Assembly (NCBI GenBank): GCA_964034945.1 | Contig: OZ035960.1 | Span: 116,105,824 to 116,169,823 of the forward strand | Direction of reading: 5' to 3' | Length of the DNA stretch: 64,000 bases | From: Chrysopilus asiliformis | Taxonomy: Eukaryota > Arthropoda > Insecta > Diptera > Rhagionidae | Shown: one piece after another, positions 51,182-62,639 of the stretch | Numbering within the stretch: the stretch's first letter is position 1 | Layout of the letters: each line of letters begins with the position of its first letter | The notes under the pieces: model-generated | What the model was told of the DNA's origin: nothing | Seen by the model: the letters and a program-made list of their open reading frames with translations, nothing else | Database searches by the model: none | Translations under genes and position numbers: made by a program

Positions 51182-52330
51182 TTACTCGTATCCATACGAT
51201 TGTATAATTTTCGTGAATGGCTCAGCGGCTTTGGCAACATTTTCTCGTGCCTTAACGGTGAGCTTCTTCATCATTTTGTTATGTTTCAGCATAACACGCA
51301 GTTTGGCCTTCCGCTTCCTTTCCAAATTTTTAACCACGTCCTGGTAGTGCCAGCCAACCTCATGAGACAATCTTCCTACCTGACAGTACTTTCGATCTGA
51401 CCGAAGCGACAGGATTCTCATAGCGATTGGAACGCAGACACGACGTCTTTTGTCGTATGGTGGTGGGATACCATCGAACACCCGAAGACGCTTCAATGCC
51501 GCCTGACCGCGCTTTGTTTTGTGTGGAATCATACCTGAAAGACCAAAATCAGGGCATTAGTGTCATGGAACTTTTGGAAGTTGCTTTTCTTAAAACACTG
51601 CAATAGTGGGGCGTCAGTATATAGTTTGTTTCATTACTCAATCAAATAATGTAGGTAAGAAAGAATTGATCATCATTAAAATAAACACTGCATATTAACT
51701 TTGGAAGTCACCAAAGAGAACTTACCACGAACAGCTTTGTAGAAAATCCGGGATGGGGCTCTGAAATGGTAGGGGCCACGAGCTGGATTCACGTTGCAGC
51801 GCTTCCTCAAGTATGCCAGGTACTTCACTTTATTCCTGTAGAAATGTCCAGACAGATTTAGCTCCTCGCACCTCACGACAGCTACTTTACCACCTTGCAG
51901 CAAGTATTTTGCGACTACCGAAGCCAGACGACCAACCAAATGGCCACGGCCATCAATAACAACGGCCTAAAAATGAGAAAACACGAATTAGCATCAAACT
52001 CTTCAGCATTTTGTTTATGAATTGAGGTTATGTTTGCGGCGACAAAAAGCGACATGATTTTCTGCAAGGATTTTATCACATTTTTGAAACAACTTCAAAA
52101 CGATTAGAACACATGCAAGGAATCGAAGCCTCCAGATATTTCGTCCCAGAAACGCAGAAGTGCTCCGCACGTGTGATGTGTCAAAAAACTGAAAACTCGC
52201 TGCCCCACAAAATTCACGAAGCCAACTCCACTTTTCCACAAATTCGCACAAATCCGCGCTTGAGGTGCGATAAATTTTGCAACCTTTTTAGCCAAATCAA
52301 CGAACTCACCCTATTTGTTAAACCAGTCAT
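51182..52330 (-). CDS. RpL13A: Ribosomal protein L13A (uL13), 3 coding exons
   Basis: Component of the large cytosolic ribosomal subunit. Coding exons on the minus strand are 52310-52330 (MTGLTNR), 51726-51966 and 51182-51534, all with GT-AG introns. Together they give 204 residues, the normal eukaryotic uL13 length. Recognisable blocks are [20 protein letters not shown] near the N-terminus, [30 protein letters not shown], then [20 protein letters not shown] and [11 protein letters not shown]. The C-terminus is basic. The ATG at 52328 is chosen because MTGLTNRAVVIDG matches the fly start. A polyadenylation signal AATAAA lies at 51153-51158 on this strand. A pyrimidine tract upstream indicates 5'TOP translational control. 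Intron 2 hosts a C/D snoRNA. The gene lies head-to-head with Cortactin. Confidence 0.97.
51610..51682 (-). ncRNA. C/D box snoRNA resembling SNORD34, in RpL13A intron 2
   Basis: Within the 191-nt second intron the minus strand has a C box ATGATGA (51670-51676), then the guide CTTACCTACATT (51648-51659) and a D'-like TTGA (51642-51645). A D box CTGA lies at 51614-51617. The guide is complementary to the conserved 28S rRNA sequence AAUGUAGGUAAG. Human SNORD34 has the same guide and also sits in an RPL13A intron, so position and target both agree. The predicted role is 2'-O-methylation of 28S rRNA. A terminal stem is not obvious, so the ends are approximate. Confidence 0.75.
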
Positions 52331-52360
52331 TTTGAACAACCAATCCAAAAGAATGGCCGA

Positions 52361-52376
52361 CAAGAAAAGAAAGAAG
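52361..52376 (-). promoter_or_regulatory. 5'TOP-like pyrimidine tract of RpL13A
   Basis: The minus strand reads CTTCTTTCTTTTCTTG about 30 bases upstream of the RpL13A ATG. Ribosomal protein mRNAs of animals start at a C within such tracts and are controlled by growth signalling through them. The exact transcription start cannot be read from the sequence. Confidence 0.6.
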
Positions 52377-52982
52377 ATGGTCGGCGGAAACGCCAAAATG
52401 TATTGCCAGCTTCAAAATTTAGTAATGCCATAACTTTGAGTATTTGGTTATAAAAACGGTGACAATTATACTGGTGTAACTCGAGGGAAATGGCTGGATG
52501 AAGATTTGTGGGGAAAAAGAAACGAAATCAACCTATCCGAAAAGTGGTGCAACGCAGCGCTACGCTATTGCGTTGATACCACATTACACAAACCAAAGAA
52601 GCTGTTTAGATTAGAAAATTTTCGAGCCGTCTTATTTCGGAAACACTTTTCCGATGGTCGCACTCTAGTATAAAGGGTTTTTATTTATAGTCACTCTAGT
52701 ATAAACATTTATACTAGTTAGTATAACAGTATAAACAATGTGCACCATCGAATCTGCCTCTGCGAGTGCTGCGATTACCTGTGATTCATTGATCCAATAA
52801 AAATAAGTTTTCCTAGTTTTCCTTGGCTTTTTATCGGCGAGAAGTCGGTGTCTTAGTTATTTTTCAAAAGAGTTTACCTGTTATTGCCGAAAGACTTAAA
52901 GTGTTCCTTTTTCACATACAGAAACTGTGGTAACACGAAACAGCCACTCCCACACTGAATTTGCAAATATTGTGACAGAGGA

Positions 52983-54832
52983 ATGTGGAAAGCAAGTGCA
53001 GGACACCAAATTAATTCGGAGCCGCAAAACGAAGACGACGATTGGGAAACAGACCCCGATTTTGTGAACGATGTAAGCGAACAGGAACAGAGATGGGGCT
53101 CTAAGATATTGGAGGGTAGTGGCCGCACAGCAGGCGCAATCAAGTAAGTCTCCACGGAAATAATTTCTCGTATTTAGATAAGATAGTGGTCGTTTGATAA
53201 TAGTTAAAAGCTACTAGTAATAATTCAATGCTAAATTTATATGGCTCTTACACCAATTTAACTGTTGTGGGTCGGGAACAATTGATAAATACAAAATGAT
53301 TGTGATTTTTGTTCTATATCTTACGTATTTAAGTAAAAAATATTAAAACAAATTCCAGCATGCAGCAGTTGCGGGCAGAAACAGAAAAGGCGGATGCCGA
53401 TAAGAAAAAGAAAGAGTTGGACGAAATCAACCCGGGATACGGATATGGGGGCAAGTTCGGAGTGCAAACTGATCGCATGGACAAATCGGCGGTAGGGCAC
53501 GACTACATTGGAAAAGTTGAAAAGCACGCATCCCAGAAGGACTACAGCGAGGGGTTCGGTGGTAAGTTCGGTGTTCAGAAGGATCGAGTCGATAAATCAG
53601 CGGTTGGTTGGGATCACATCGAAAAGGTCGAAAAACATGAATCACAAAAAGGTAATATTTTCCAGTTTCCCGTACGAGGCGGTTTTGTTAATTAGTTGTG
53701 CTTCTTTCGTTTGATAGATTACGCAAAGGGGTTCGGAGGAAAGTTCGGAGTCCAGAATGATCGGAAAGACAAGTCTGCTATGGGCTGGGATCATATTGAG
53801 GCCGTACAGAAGCACGAAAGCCAAATTGATCACAAAGTGGTAAGTAGACTTATAATTTCATTATTTTCTTGAACTTATGTGCCAAAATACTCATAAATTT
53901 TGACTTTCAGGGCTTTGGAGGGAAGTTCGGGGTGCAAAGCGACCGCATGGATAAATCTGCTGTTGGGTTCGATGACCAAAACGAACGAATCGGCACAAAC
54001 TACACAAAAGTGAAGCCGGATATCGGAGGGGCTAAACCGTCTGCTCTTCGAGCTAAATTTGAAAATATCGCCTTGAACAAGGAAGAAGAAGCTCGCCAAA
54101 AGGCAGCAGAGCAAAAACGGATCCGCGAAGAGAAAGATAGACTTGATAGAGAAGAAGCTACCAAGCGACAAATGGTTGAGTCCCAAGAACCAACCAGAAC
54201 AACGCAGAGAAAAACTGCCATCGATACAGGTCGAGCGGGCGGCATCGGAAATGCAATAAGCGCATTCAATCAGATTTCGTCACCGACAAATGAAGAGCCC
54301 CTGCAGAGAAAGGAGCCCATTAAGTTGCCAAAGGAAGAACAGCAGAAAACTATTCAGCCGGATGTGATACCGACTCATGAACGCGAGCCAGAAAACATAG
54401 AAGTGCCACCCACTGAAGAGCCAATCGTACAGCAGCCAAGCCCAGAGCCAGTCACAATTGCAGTTGTTGAGGAAAAAGCGGCTGAAATCGTTGCACCACC
54501 CACACAATTCGGGCAATCAACACAAAACTACGAGGAAGAGCCCATCTACCAGAATCAGGAGAATGTGACCGAATATATTGAGGATACTGGAATTAAAGCA
54601 ATTGCTTTATACGACTATCAAGCGGCTGCTGATGACGAAATCTCCTTTGATCCGGACGATATCATTAGCCATATTGAGATGGTAGTATTTTTTTACATTT
54701 TTCGTATTATAATATTTTAAATATTTTTCCACATCATAGATCGATGAAGGATGGTGGAGAGGTATGTGCAAAAATAAATTCGGTTTGTTTCCAGCAAACT
54801 ACGTTCAACTGCAAGAACAGCAGCAGGCCTAA
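52983..54832 (+). CDS. Cortactin: Cortactin (Src substrate, Arp2/3 activator), 5 coding exons
   Basis: Actin-regulating scaffold. Exons are 52983-53143, 53359-53651, 53718-53839, 53911-54681 and 54740-54832, all GT-AG. They give 479 residues, shorter than fly cortactin as I recall it. The N-terminal acidic region has [14 protein letters not shown]; the DDW motif binds Arp2/3. Four cortactin repeats follow (about residues 84-233), each with GGKFGVQ and DKSA(V/M)G, the last one incomplete; exon 3 encodes roughly one repeat. A charged helical segment ([20 protein letters not shown]) and a Pro/Glu-rich linker come next. The C-terminal SH3 domain has [24 protein letters not shown] and FPANYVQL. 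An acceptor ending CATACAG at 52921 suggests the start-codon exon begins at 52922, with a noncoding first exon upstream. Confidence 0.96.
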
Positions 54833-57694
54833 GCCGGAAATAATGGACCTAAATCTGTCGACAAAATTTTAATTTAGTTTAAAGCCGAGTTTTTGCGTAA
54901 CTACTAGATGTAAGTTTCAGTAAATTTCCGAATGTGACAGAACACCCAAAAACTCCATTTTAAGAAAAAGAGGAAAATTTTGTCAACAGAAATTTGCCCA
55001 ATGTATCCACATAAAAAATATTTACTGTTAACAGCATTCTTTATTTACCGTACTTTATTTTGTATTTTTGATTTAGAATCATTATTTTATATTCGTGACT
55101 TAGTATTCCAAATGAAGCGCTCTAGCTAGTATTTGTTCTTTATACGACGACAAAAATGTCAAATCAATTTTATTCATTTATTAATTTATAGAAAAATTGT
55201 GAGAAAATGAAAACAGATATTCTGTAAATTTTTGTTAGTTGAAAATGTTTCTATATTTTTTATGTAATATTTCCTTATTTTTTCGAAATAATAATGAAAC
55301 AAAAAACGACTGTTATACATAGAAAAATTATTAAATATGTTTTTCCTATAAACTAAATTTTGTTGTTTTATTAGAAATCATTTGTTAAGACTAAAAATTG
55401 AAAAAATATTTTTTATTTTTATTTGACCTTTCAGATTTTCTTGTATTCTGAAGTTACATTAAGTGTTAAAAGTTCGAAAGCTTTTAAATGTTATTTTTGG
55501 CAATAATTTATCAATGGCCGATTGATTTCAATCACTGGGGAAGACAACAATAAAATACTTGAGATTTGTCAACGAATGTAATTTAGCCATGAGTCGGTTT
55601 TCCGTTTTCGAGTTTGTTATCTCAAAAAACTTCTGATTATTAAATAATTATTACTTAAACAATCAAATATTTTTCGCAAAGTTTGTCGTTGGTAGTACTC
55701 ATATATTCTTGTTATACTTTGCCCCTATGCAATTTAATCTATAATAATCAAATTACGCCCAATTGACTGATAGTTGGTTTTTATAAATTTCCTAGAATTT
55801 TTTTTTCTCATATTCAATTTTGTTACTGTCGCTTTAGGGAGATAAATTTTTGAAGCTATCTTCAAATAGCTGGAAGTAGCCTATTAAAATTCTGTGATTT
55901 TTTGAGAAATTTTCTTTTCTTAAAATAGAAAATGGAAATCCAGTAATTGCATTTGATTTAGCGAATTAAGGTTGAAGCACTCAAATGGTGACGAGAATTC
56001 ATTCGTATTATCAAAAGTTCATGAATTTGACTCTTGTATTTTTAAGACGTCTAAAAACGTATATTTAAGTCGAATATTAGACGTCTTTGAAATAGTTTTA
56101 TTGAACTAGCTTTTTAAAAAATATATAGCTCAAAAATTTCTTGGGTATAGAATTTTTACGGAGTTTGAAACTTTCTGTAAAAAACGATAATAGGCCCTAT
56201 TCCAGAATCCGATACGAATGGTTCGAATCGTAAACTCAATGTTGTTGTTAGTGTTTTATACCAACAACAACATTGAGTTTACGATCCGAACCATATTCGT
56301 ATCGGATTCTGGAATAGGGCCTTATATCTTATATTACTTTTATATAATAATTTTTTTCTATATAACCTGTAAAAGAATAAAGTATATATCTGTTTAAATT
56401 TACTTGACAAATAAGAACACTTGAAATTAAATTCATGTCCTAACAACATATGCAACCATAAGTGAAAGCTTTGTTTCAATAGGAGTTGCTATAAAATTCA
56501 ATTTTTCTACAAACGTATATAATTTTTGTGTATACATTGAAAATTTATCAAATCGATATATCAAGTGTTGTTAAAAAATTCCCCGGCACAAGACGATTTA
56601 TTAAAAAAAAACACTTGAAAGATAAATAAAAATAAAAATCGCAATAAAGCTTAAAGTCAGTTTCCTCAAACCCAATTATAGAAACCTCAATCAATATGTT
56701 CAATTTTTTCTACTCTCTTACCGGATTTGAACTTAAACAATCCAATATTAAAAATGTTCTAATAATAACGTAGTAGGGTTAATCTTCTTTAAACAACCTG
56801 TTATCAATAAAACGTTTTTAATGGATTGCGAAGATAATCACATAAATATAAAAAAGACAATTGGAAGGCAGCTCCTTATTAAAGTGTCGGTATTCCACTT
56901 GATTGGACTTTCTTTTAATGTTGAGTTGTTATTGTGCAATGGTTTTATAAGACGTTTTTTAAAAAAAAAACTTGGCAGTTGAAATTTAGAGTTTTGGATT
57001 TAACGTCTTTATAATTGTTGTTTTTTTTAAAGTTCGAGTGGTTTTTACTTCGAAATATTGCGAAAAAACAACAGTTCACAGCTTTTTTAAGTAAGTTGCT
57101 AAAAAGAGTATTCTTTGTGAAAAAAAAACTTGGTATTTTTTTTTATTTGAAAAAAAATGGTATTCAGTACCTGTGGACATTGGTATAAAATTTTGATCCT
57201 AATTCTAAAGTGTATAAAAGGTTGTGTTTAATTTTGATGTAATATTTCTTTAACAAGTAAAGACTGTGGTAATTTTTTCAAGATCTTGTGGAAATAAGTT
57301 TAATATAAATTTTAACAGTAAAAAAAGTTTTCAAACTTATTTATATAATTTGACCAGAAAATAAATAATTTTTTAAATTAAACTTTTAATTTTGTGGTGA
57401 TTTTGTGTCTAAAAGTTTCAAATATCGGTTATTTTTCTTGTAATTAAATCGAAATGGACAATTATTATGGCATCTGAAAAACACGAAAGATGTTATATTG
57501 GAAATAATTGATCAAAATAAATTAAAAAATATATCCAAATAAGACTGTACTTTTTCTGGATAAATGTGTTTCATAAACACCCTTTCCGTTTCCAACCCTT
57601 CTTCTATTTTCTTGTTGTTATATTGGTAAAATTTAAAAATCTACCTGAAAGATATATTTTAAATGTGACGGTAAACCATGTACATATTTTTTAG
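54833..57694. other. Cortactin 3' flank and Mvl upstream region
   Basis: AT-rich sequence carrying the Cortactin 3' UTR and presumably a noncoding first exon of malvolio. I cannot place the polyadenylation site or the promoter. One foldback element occurs at 56193-56321. Confidence 0.4.
56193..56321. mobile_element. 129-bp foldback MITE
   Basis: Long inverted repeats GGCCCTATTCCAGAATCCGA and ...TCGGATTCTGGAATAGGGCC meet almost at the centre through AACTCAATGTTGTTGTT and its complement. Target duplication is unclear (TA-rich flanks). GGCCC ends resemble PIF/Harbinger-type MITEs. Confidence 0.8.
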
Positions 57695-57695
57695 A

Positions 57696-60600
57696 ATGCC
57701 ACCATATGAAGAAGAAAATAGTTCTCCTGGTATCAATAACAGAAAGCAAAATGGCACAACTATCGCAATCACAGATCCTGCGCGATTAGAGTATGAAGTC
57801 GAACAGTTTGAAACACCAAATATCACAACATATTTTAATGAGGAGAAAATTCATATCCCAGATGAGGAAACGGTAACTATATAAAAAAAATTAACAGGTA
57901 TATGAAGCGAAATTAAAGTAACGCGAGCAAAGCTCCAGTGGTTAAGGGGCGAATCTCTATATGACAACTGAATTTTCATAAAAATTCCAATTAAAGATGA
58001 TAGTGATTTTTTTTAAGTTATTACGATTGAGTTTCAGTCTGAGGTATAGTTTAATATCTAAAATCAAAGTCGTAGCTAATAAACTTTTCAATACGATTCA
58101 CGGTTGTCGAAAAAATTCACAAGACTTTTTTATTTTTGTGGGGTAAAGTTGTCCAACTGAATTTTGATTAATGGATATTGTATAAAAACTTGTAAAATAA
58201 AAACTAAATCCGTCCGAAAAATATTTGAAATAATGTGCTATCTTCAAACGACTCAAGTGCACTAGAGTTTTTGTAAATATTTACTTGCTTTTTTAATAAA
58301 CGCAAAATAGTTAAGAAAAACTGTTTTTTAAAGAAAATTAACAAGTACGTACTTGAAAATTGATTTATCATAACATATAAAAACCTTCTAGTCAACAATA
58401 CTTCAAAAAAAGCGGATATTTTTTGTGAGAAAAGCAAATACTTTTACCATTACTTTTTTGAAATCGTCACAGCAATCAAAAGCCTTAATACGAAGAAAGA
58501 GAAAATAAAGAAACACATAACAGAAATAATGTCTTCCTGATTACAAGTGGCTAATCGCAGTCTGCTAGAAATTCTTCTGATTTTTTTTTATTTCTTTTTA
58601 TCATTATTCACTATAGAATTTACAAATCTGAACGCCAAATATTTTTTTGGTTATTCAAATGAAGCTGAGTTTCAAGAAAATGATGGAAAGTTGAATAGAA
58701 GAGATGAAAGAGGATATAATTTTCATAATTTCCTGTAATCTTTAGTAACGGAGTCATATTGAAAAATTCATTAACGTAAAAAGTATTTAGAGGATAGGCA
58801 ATTTTTTGTGTATTCACATTTTCCCATAATCATTATTCAGTGCAGGAAATCTTTAAATTTTTAGAAAAAGTATTTGTTGATAAAGATTTTACTGTACTGT
58901 TTTAGCATATCCTAATGGGTTTACAATTGATTAGGCGCTGTCTATGCGTTACTGCCAGATTGATTTCAATAATATTTTGGCCGATTTTTTTCTTTTTTAG
59001 AACGGTTTTAGTTTTCGTAAGCTTTGGGCTTTCAGCGGACCAGGCTTCCTAATGTCGATTGCATTTTTAGATCCAGGTATTTATTCTTAGATTGGATTTT
59101 TAGATTCAGCTAATATTGGCAAGATTTATTCAGGTAACATAGAGGTGGATCTTCAAAGTGGTGCAGAAGACAGATACAAGTTGCTATGGATTGTATTAGG
59201 TAAACTTTATAAATTGTGTCAATTTTGGGTCATATTAAAAGCATGTTGTAATAATTTTCTAGTGGCTACAATATTGGGATTATTGGTGCAAAGGCTTTCA
59301 GCACGGTAAGGAAAAACGTTTTATGTGTGAAACTGGGGGTTAGAGCGGGGGTAGATTTTAGTGTGTGAAATTTTTCCTTGTAAGATGACATCTCTAAAGG
59401 TAAAAATAGGATCCAAATCCAGAAATAATTGCAGTAGATAAAAGGTTAGGGGATTAGCAGAGAGGGAAGCAGGTAGATATAAGCGGACGGAATTCTCCTT
59501 AAAAGATGGCCTCTGTAATGGTGAAAACGTGATCCAAACCCCTGAATATTTGCAGGATATAGTATGGTGGTATTGGGTTTATAGATGGTTGTTATTAGTA
59601 CGCAAAAATTTTCCTTAAAGGCTGATCTCCTTAATGAAAGAAGACCGGATTCAAATCCGTTCAGCGTTTCAAGAGATATTAGGACCGGTTCGAATTTTGA
59701 AATTCTAACACTAGAAAAGCGCGGAAAAAGGACATTTGCGTTATCCTTACAGCACCTTCCGAGTTTTGAAAAACCGTTTCTTAGCTAACACCTATCTGTA
59801 TGTAAAATTTCATGGCAATCGTTTTAGTAGTTCGGGAAATACTGTGATGAGTTTATGAGTAAGTGGTATTTGGTTTTTATATTCTATATATATATAAATT
59901 CTATATAATAGATATGATGATATTTTTAGTTTTCATTTGGTTATCGTTAATGATTTAAGCAGGTCCTGTTTTATATAAGAAAAAAATATTGTCGATTTTA
60001 GACTTGGTGTCGTAACTGGCCTACATTTGGCTGAAATGTGCTATAAACAATATAAAAAGGTTCCCCGTCTAATTTTATGGATAATGATAGAACTTGCAAT
60101 TATTGGATCAGATATGCAAGAAGTCATTGGGACAGCAATCGCCATTTTTTTACTTTCTAATAAAGTGTAAGTTTTTTCAAGATTTTAGATTGAGTACTGT
60201 TTATTTAAAATAACATTTGTTTTTCAGTATTCCATTATGGGGAGGAGTTTTAATTACTGTTATTGACACATTTACATTCCTTTTCTTGGATAAATACGGG
60301 TTAAGAAAATTGGAGTTTTTTTTTGCCTTTCTAATTGGTCTAATGGCTGTAACGTTTGGCTATGAGGTAAGCTATCTTTTTTTTACCGACCGTGGTACAT
60401 AATTAAACATTTGAAATAACTTGTCGAAATCTGAAAAAGTTAATCAATAAGCTGAATGTAACAAAAGAAATATGTAGACGTATTATTCAATGTTTCAAAA
60501 GTAGCATTTTGTCCAAAATTATCGGTTTTTTTTACATCAGAATTTTATTTGCTAGATATGATGTCTAGCAAATAAAATTTATTGCTAGATATGATGTTGC

Positions 60601-62458
60601 AGCTGCCTGAAAGTAAAGAAAACTTCGTTAAAAGAATTTTTAATCAAAATTTATCGAGCGTCCCTTAATGACGCGCATCCAGTTCCAATTCCGTCCATAG
60701 AGAAGTGATCCAGAGGCAGATATGATTTTGTTGGCTCGGCAGATCAGCATATCCTAGATATTTTCCTGACCCAGTATTACTCTTTTGACTATGTTGGAAG
60801 AGGGACGCGGAGTATATTCGATAGATTTTGGCTAGAAATTCTTTTAACGAAGTTTTCTTTACTTTCAGGCAACTGCAACAATGATTCAAATAAAATAAAA
60901 TAAAATATAATAAATAAATGTACTTTCAGTATGTGGTCGCTGCGCCATCCCAAGGGGAAGTTTTGAAAGGGATGTTTATTCCCTGGTGCGACCAATGTGA
61001 TTCAAAATCTTTGTTAATGGCCGTTGGAATTGTGGGCGCTATAATTGCGCCATATAATCCTTACCTCCATTCCGCTCTTGTTAAGGTAATAATATAAGGA
61101 TTCGAATCTTGTTTATATTTTAATACGTTTTATTCGTAGTCTAGAGACGTTGACCGCACTAAACCAGCAAAAGTTAGTGAAGCTAATTTTTACTTTTTTG
61201 TAGAAGCGTGTATTGCTCTCTTTGTATCATTTATCATTAACGTTTTTGTGATCTCAGTATTTGCACATGGACTTTTTGGTAAAACAAATAATCAAGTGGT
61301 AAATATAATAGGTCTTCCTTGTAGTTTTACAAGTCATACTAATCAAAGTTTATGGCATTCATTCTTATAGATTGAATCTTGTAAAGGGTCACCTATTTAC
61401 GAAGATGCTTTGAATATATTCGATCATAATGATAATTTAGTGAGCGCCGATCTTTACAACGGTAAAATATAATGCTTTGTTCAAAAAAATTAAAATTTTG
61501 GCCCTAATGGCTACCATCAGTAGATTATGTATACTCAAGCTTTATTTTGTGCTTTATAAATTAAAGGTGGAATATTTCTTGGCTGCACATATGGGGCCGC
61601 AGCACTGTATATTTGGGCCGTAGGACTTTTGGCGGCTGGTCAAAGTTCAACAATGACTGGAACTTATTCTGGTCAATTTGCCATGGAGGGATTCCTTAAT
61701 CTGCAGTGGCCACGATGGAAGCGAGTTATGTGCACCCGCTTAGTTGCAATTATTCCAACATTTTGCGTTGCATTCTTCAGTGAGATTAAGGATTTGACTG
61801 GAATGAATGATATTCTGAATGCAATTATGTCTGTCCAGTTACCATTCGCAGCGATTCCAACAGTGGCGTTTACGTCTAGCGTTGCTATAATGGGTCAATT
61901 TGTGAATGGAACGTAAGATCATAATTCTTCTTTGAAGTGTGATATTACTAAATTTTTTGATTTGATTCTTGCAGGATCAATAAAATATTGTCTGTTGCTA
62001 TAATAACACTTGTAATTGTGATCAACTTGTATTTCGTTTCTGACACACTTCGGCACGCTGATCTGCATCGTGGACTTTTAGCTTTAGTTGGTAAGGCAAA
62101 CCAATTTTAACATTCGAAAATTGTAAACTTAATGGCATTCCATTTTTAGCAATTGTGGCCACAGCTTATTTACTATTTATTCTGTATTTAGTAATTCATA
62201 TGATAGCATGTATGAGTAAAAGGTTCGCCAGTATTAAAGTAAGCTACAAAATATTTAGATTTTTTAATCTTTGAGTTCATACTAACAATTGTACTCTTCT
62301 TTGCAGTGGGTAGAGAAATATGTAGTAGTAAAAAAAAAGATTGCGCCGTTAGGTCATGTTAATCCAACGTTTGAAGGGTAAAAGTTTTTTCTCTAGTATA
62401 AATCCTTTAATTCATTGATTATTTTTTCAGAACTCCAAAAGAAACTGAACGACAATGA
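57696..62458 (+). CDS. Mvl: Malvolio / Nramp divalent metal transporter with altered TM6, 15 coding exons
   Basis: Proton-coupled metal-ion transporter of the SLC11/Nramp family, a multipass membrane protein. Exons: 57696-57872, 59001-59076, 59134-59199, 59263-59305, 60002-60166, 60228-60366, 60930-61085, 61140-61298, 61371-61461, 61567-61912, 61975-62090, 62150-62238, 62307-62377 and 62431-62458, with phases that agree throughout. Together they give 573 residues. Kept features: TM1 DPGN (83-86), TM3 SDMQE with its acidic pair, and the signature [18 protein letters not shown] (382-399). Odd: the TM6 motif usually MPHN is APYN (262-265), so the metal-coordinating Met is Ala and the first His is Tyr; His269 remains. 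An acceptor just before ATG at 57696 implies an upstream noncoding exon. AATAAA signals lie at 62465 and 62508. That is 14 exons listed by coordinates. Confidence 0.95.
57995..58200 (+). repeat. Relic of repeat B in malvolio intron 1
   Basis: Contains TTTTCAATACGATTCACGG, GTCGAAAAAATTCACAAGAC and TGAATTTTGATTAATGG, which resemble the middle of repeat B at 28800-29030. It is diverged and lacks the ends. The rest of the 1128-bp intron shows nothing recognisable. Confidence 0.4.
59372..59690 (+). repeat. Three diverged tandem copies in a malvolio intron
   Basis: Units starting near 59372, 59493 and 59609 share a TTTTCCTT(A/G)(T/A)AA-type start. They then have GATG(A/G)C(A/C)TCT(C/G)TAA and a GATCCAAA(T/C)CC or GATTCAAATCC block, about 120 bp apart. 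The third runs into the Helitron family 2 relic that follows. Confidence 0.55.
59640..59880 (-). repeat. Relic of Helitron-like family 2 in a malvolio intron
   Basis: GGTTCGAATTTTGAAATTCT, ATTTGCGTTATCCTTACAG and CCGAGTTTTGAAAA match the interior of 24087-24633 in the same order and orientation. The tail (AAATTTCATGGCAATCGTTT) and both diagnostic ends are diverged. Confidence 0.55.
60541..60580. repeat. Perfect 16-bp inverted repeat in a malvolio intron
   Basis: AATTTTATTTGCTAGA and its exact complement TCTAGCAAATAAAATT are separated by a short TATGATG loop. GCTAGATATGATG then repeats directly at about 60584. Confidence 0.75.
60595..60880. mobile_element. Foldback element in a malvolio intron
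   Basis: The left end TGTTGCAGCTGCCTGAAAGT and the right end (complement TGTTGCAGTTGCCTGAAAGT) form inverted arms of about 70 bp. These arms also include AAGAAAACTTCGTTAAAAGA and a CGTCCC end. The element is 286 bp with no clear target duplication. The right arm supplies CTTTACTTTCAG, a splice-acceptor-like sequence 61 bp before the real acceptor at 60929. Confidence 0.75.
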
Positions 62459-62639
62459 TACTCAAATAAACTATCAACATATTTGTCTGCAATATATTTA
62501 TTCTTAAAATAAACATTCTTTATAAATTATTAACTAGGATATTAGAGTTTAAGTAATTTCTTTATTGTTAATAAATAAATAATATTTGCTTACAAATATT
62601 TTCATAAAGTTCTTTTCTTATCAACAATTCAGAAGACTT

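Noticed and set aside
52113..52433. 106-residue frame opposite RpL13A intron 1 and 5' end
   Set aside because: It runs across the RpL13A first exon and intron in antisense and has no similarity or start context.
53427..54516. Several open frames antisense to Cortactin
   Set aside because: They are shadows of the well-supported Cortactin exons.
61047..61061. Sequencing error as the explanation for the altered Nramp TM6
   Set aside because: Met to Ala needs two base changes, and two further codons differ without any frame loss, so error is possible but not the simplest reading.
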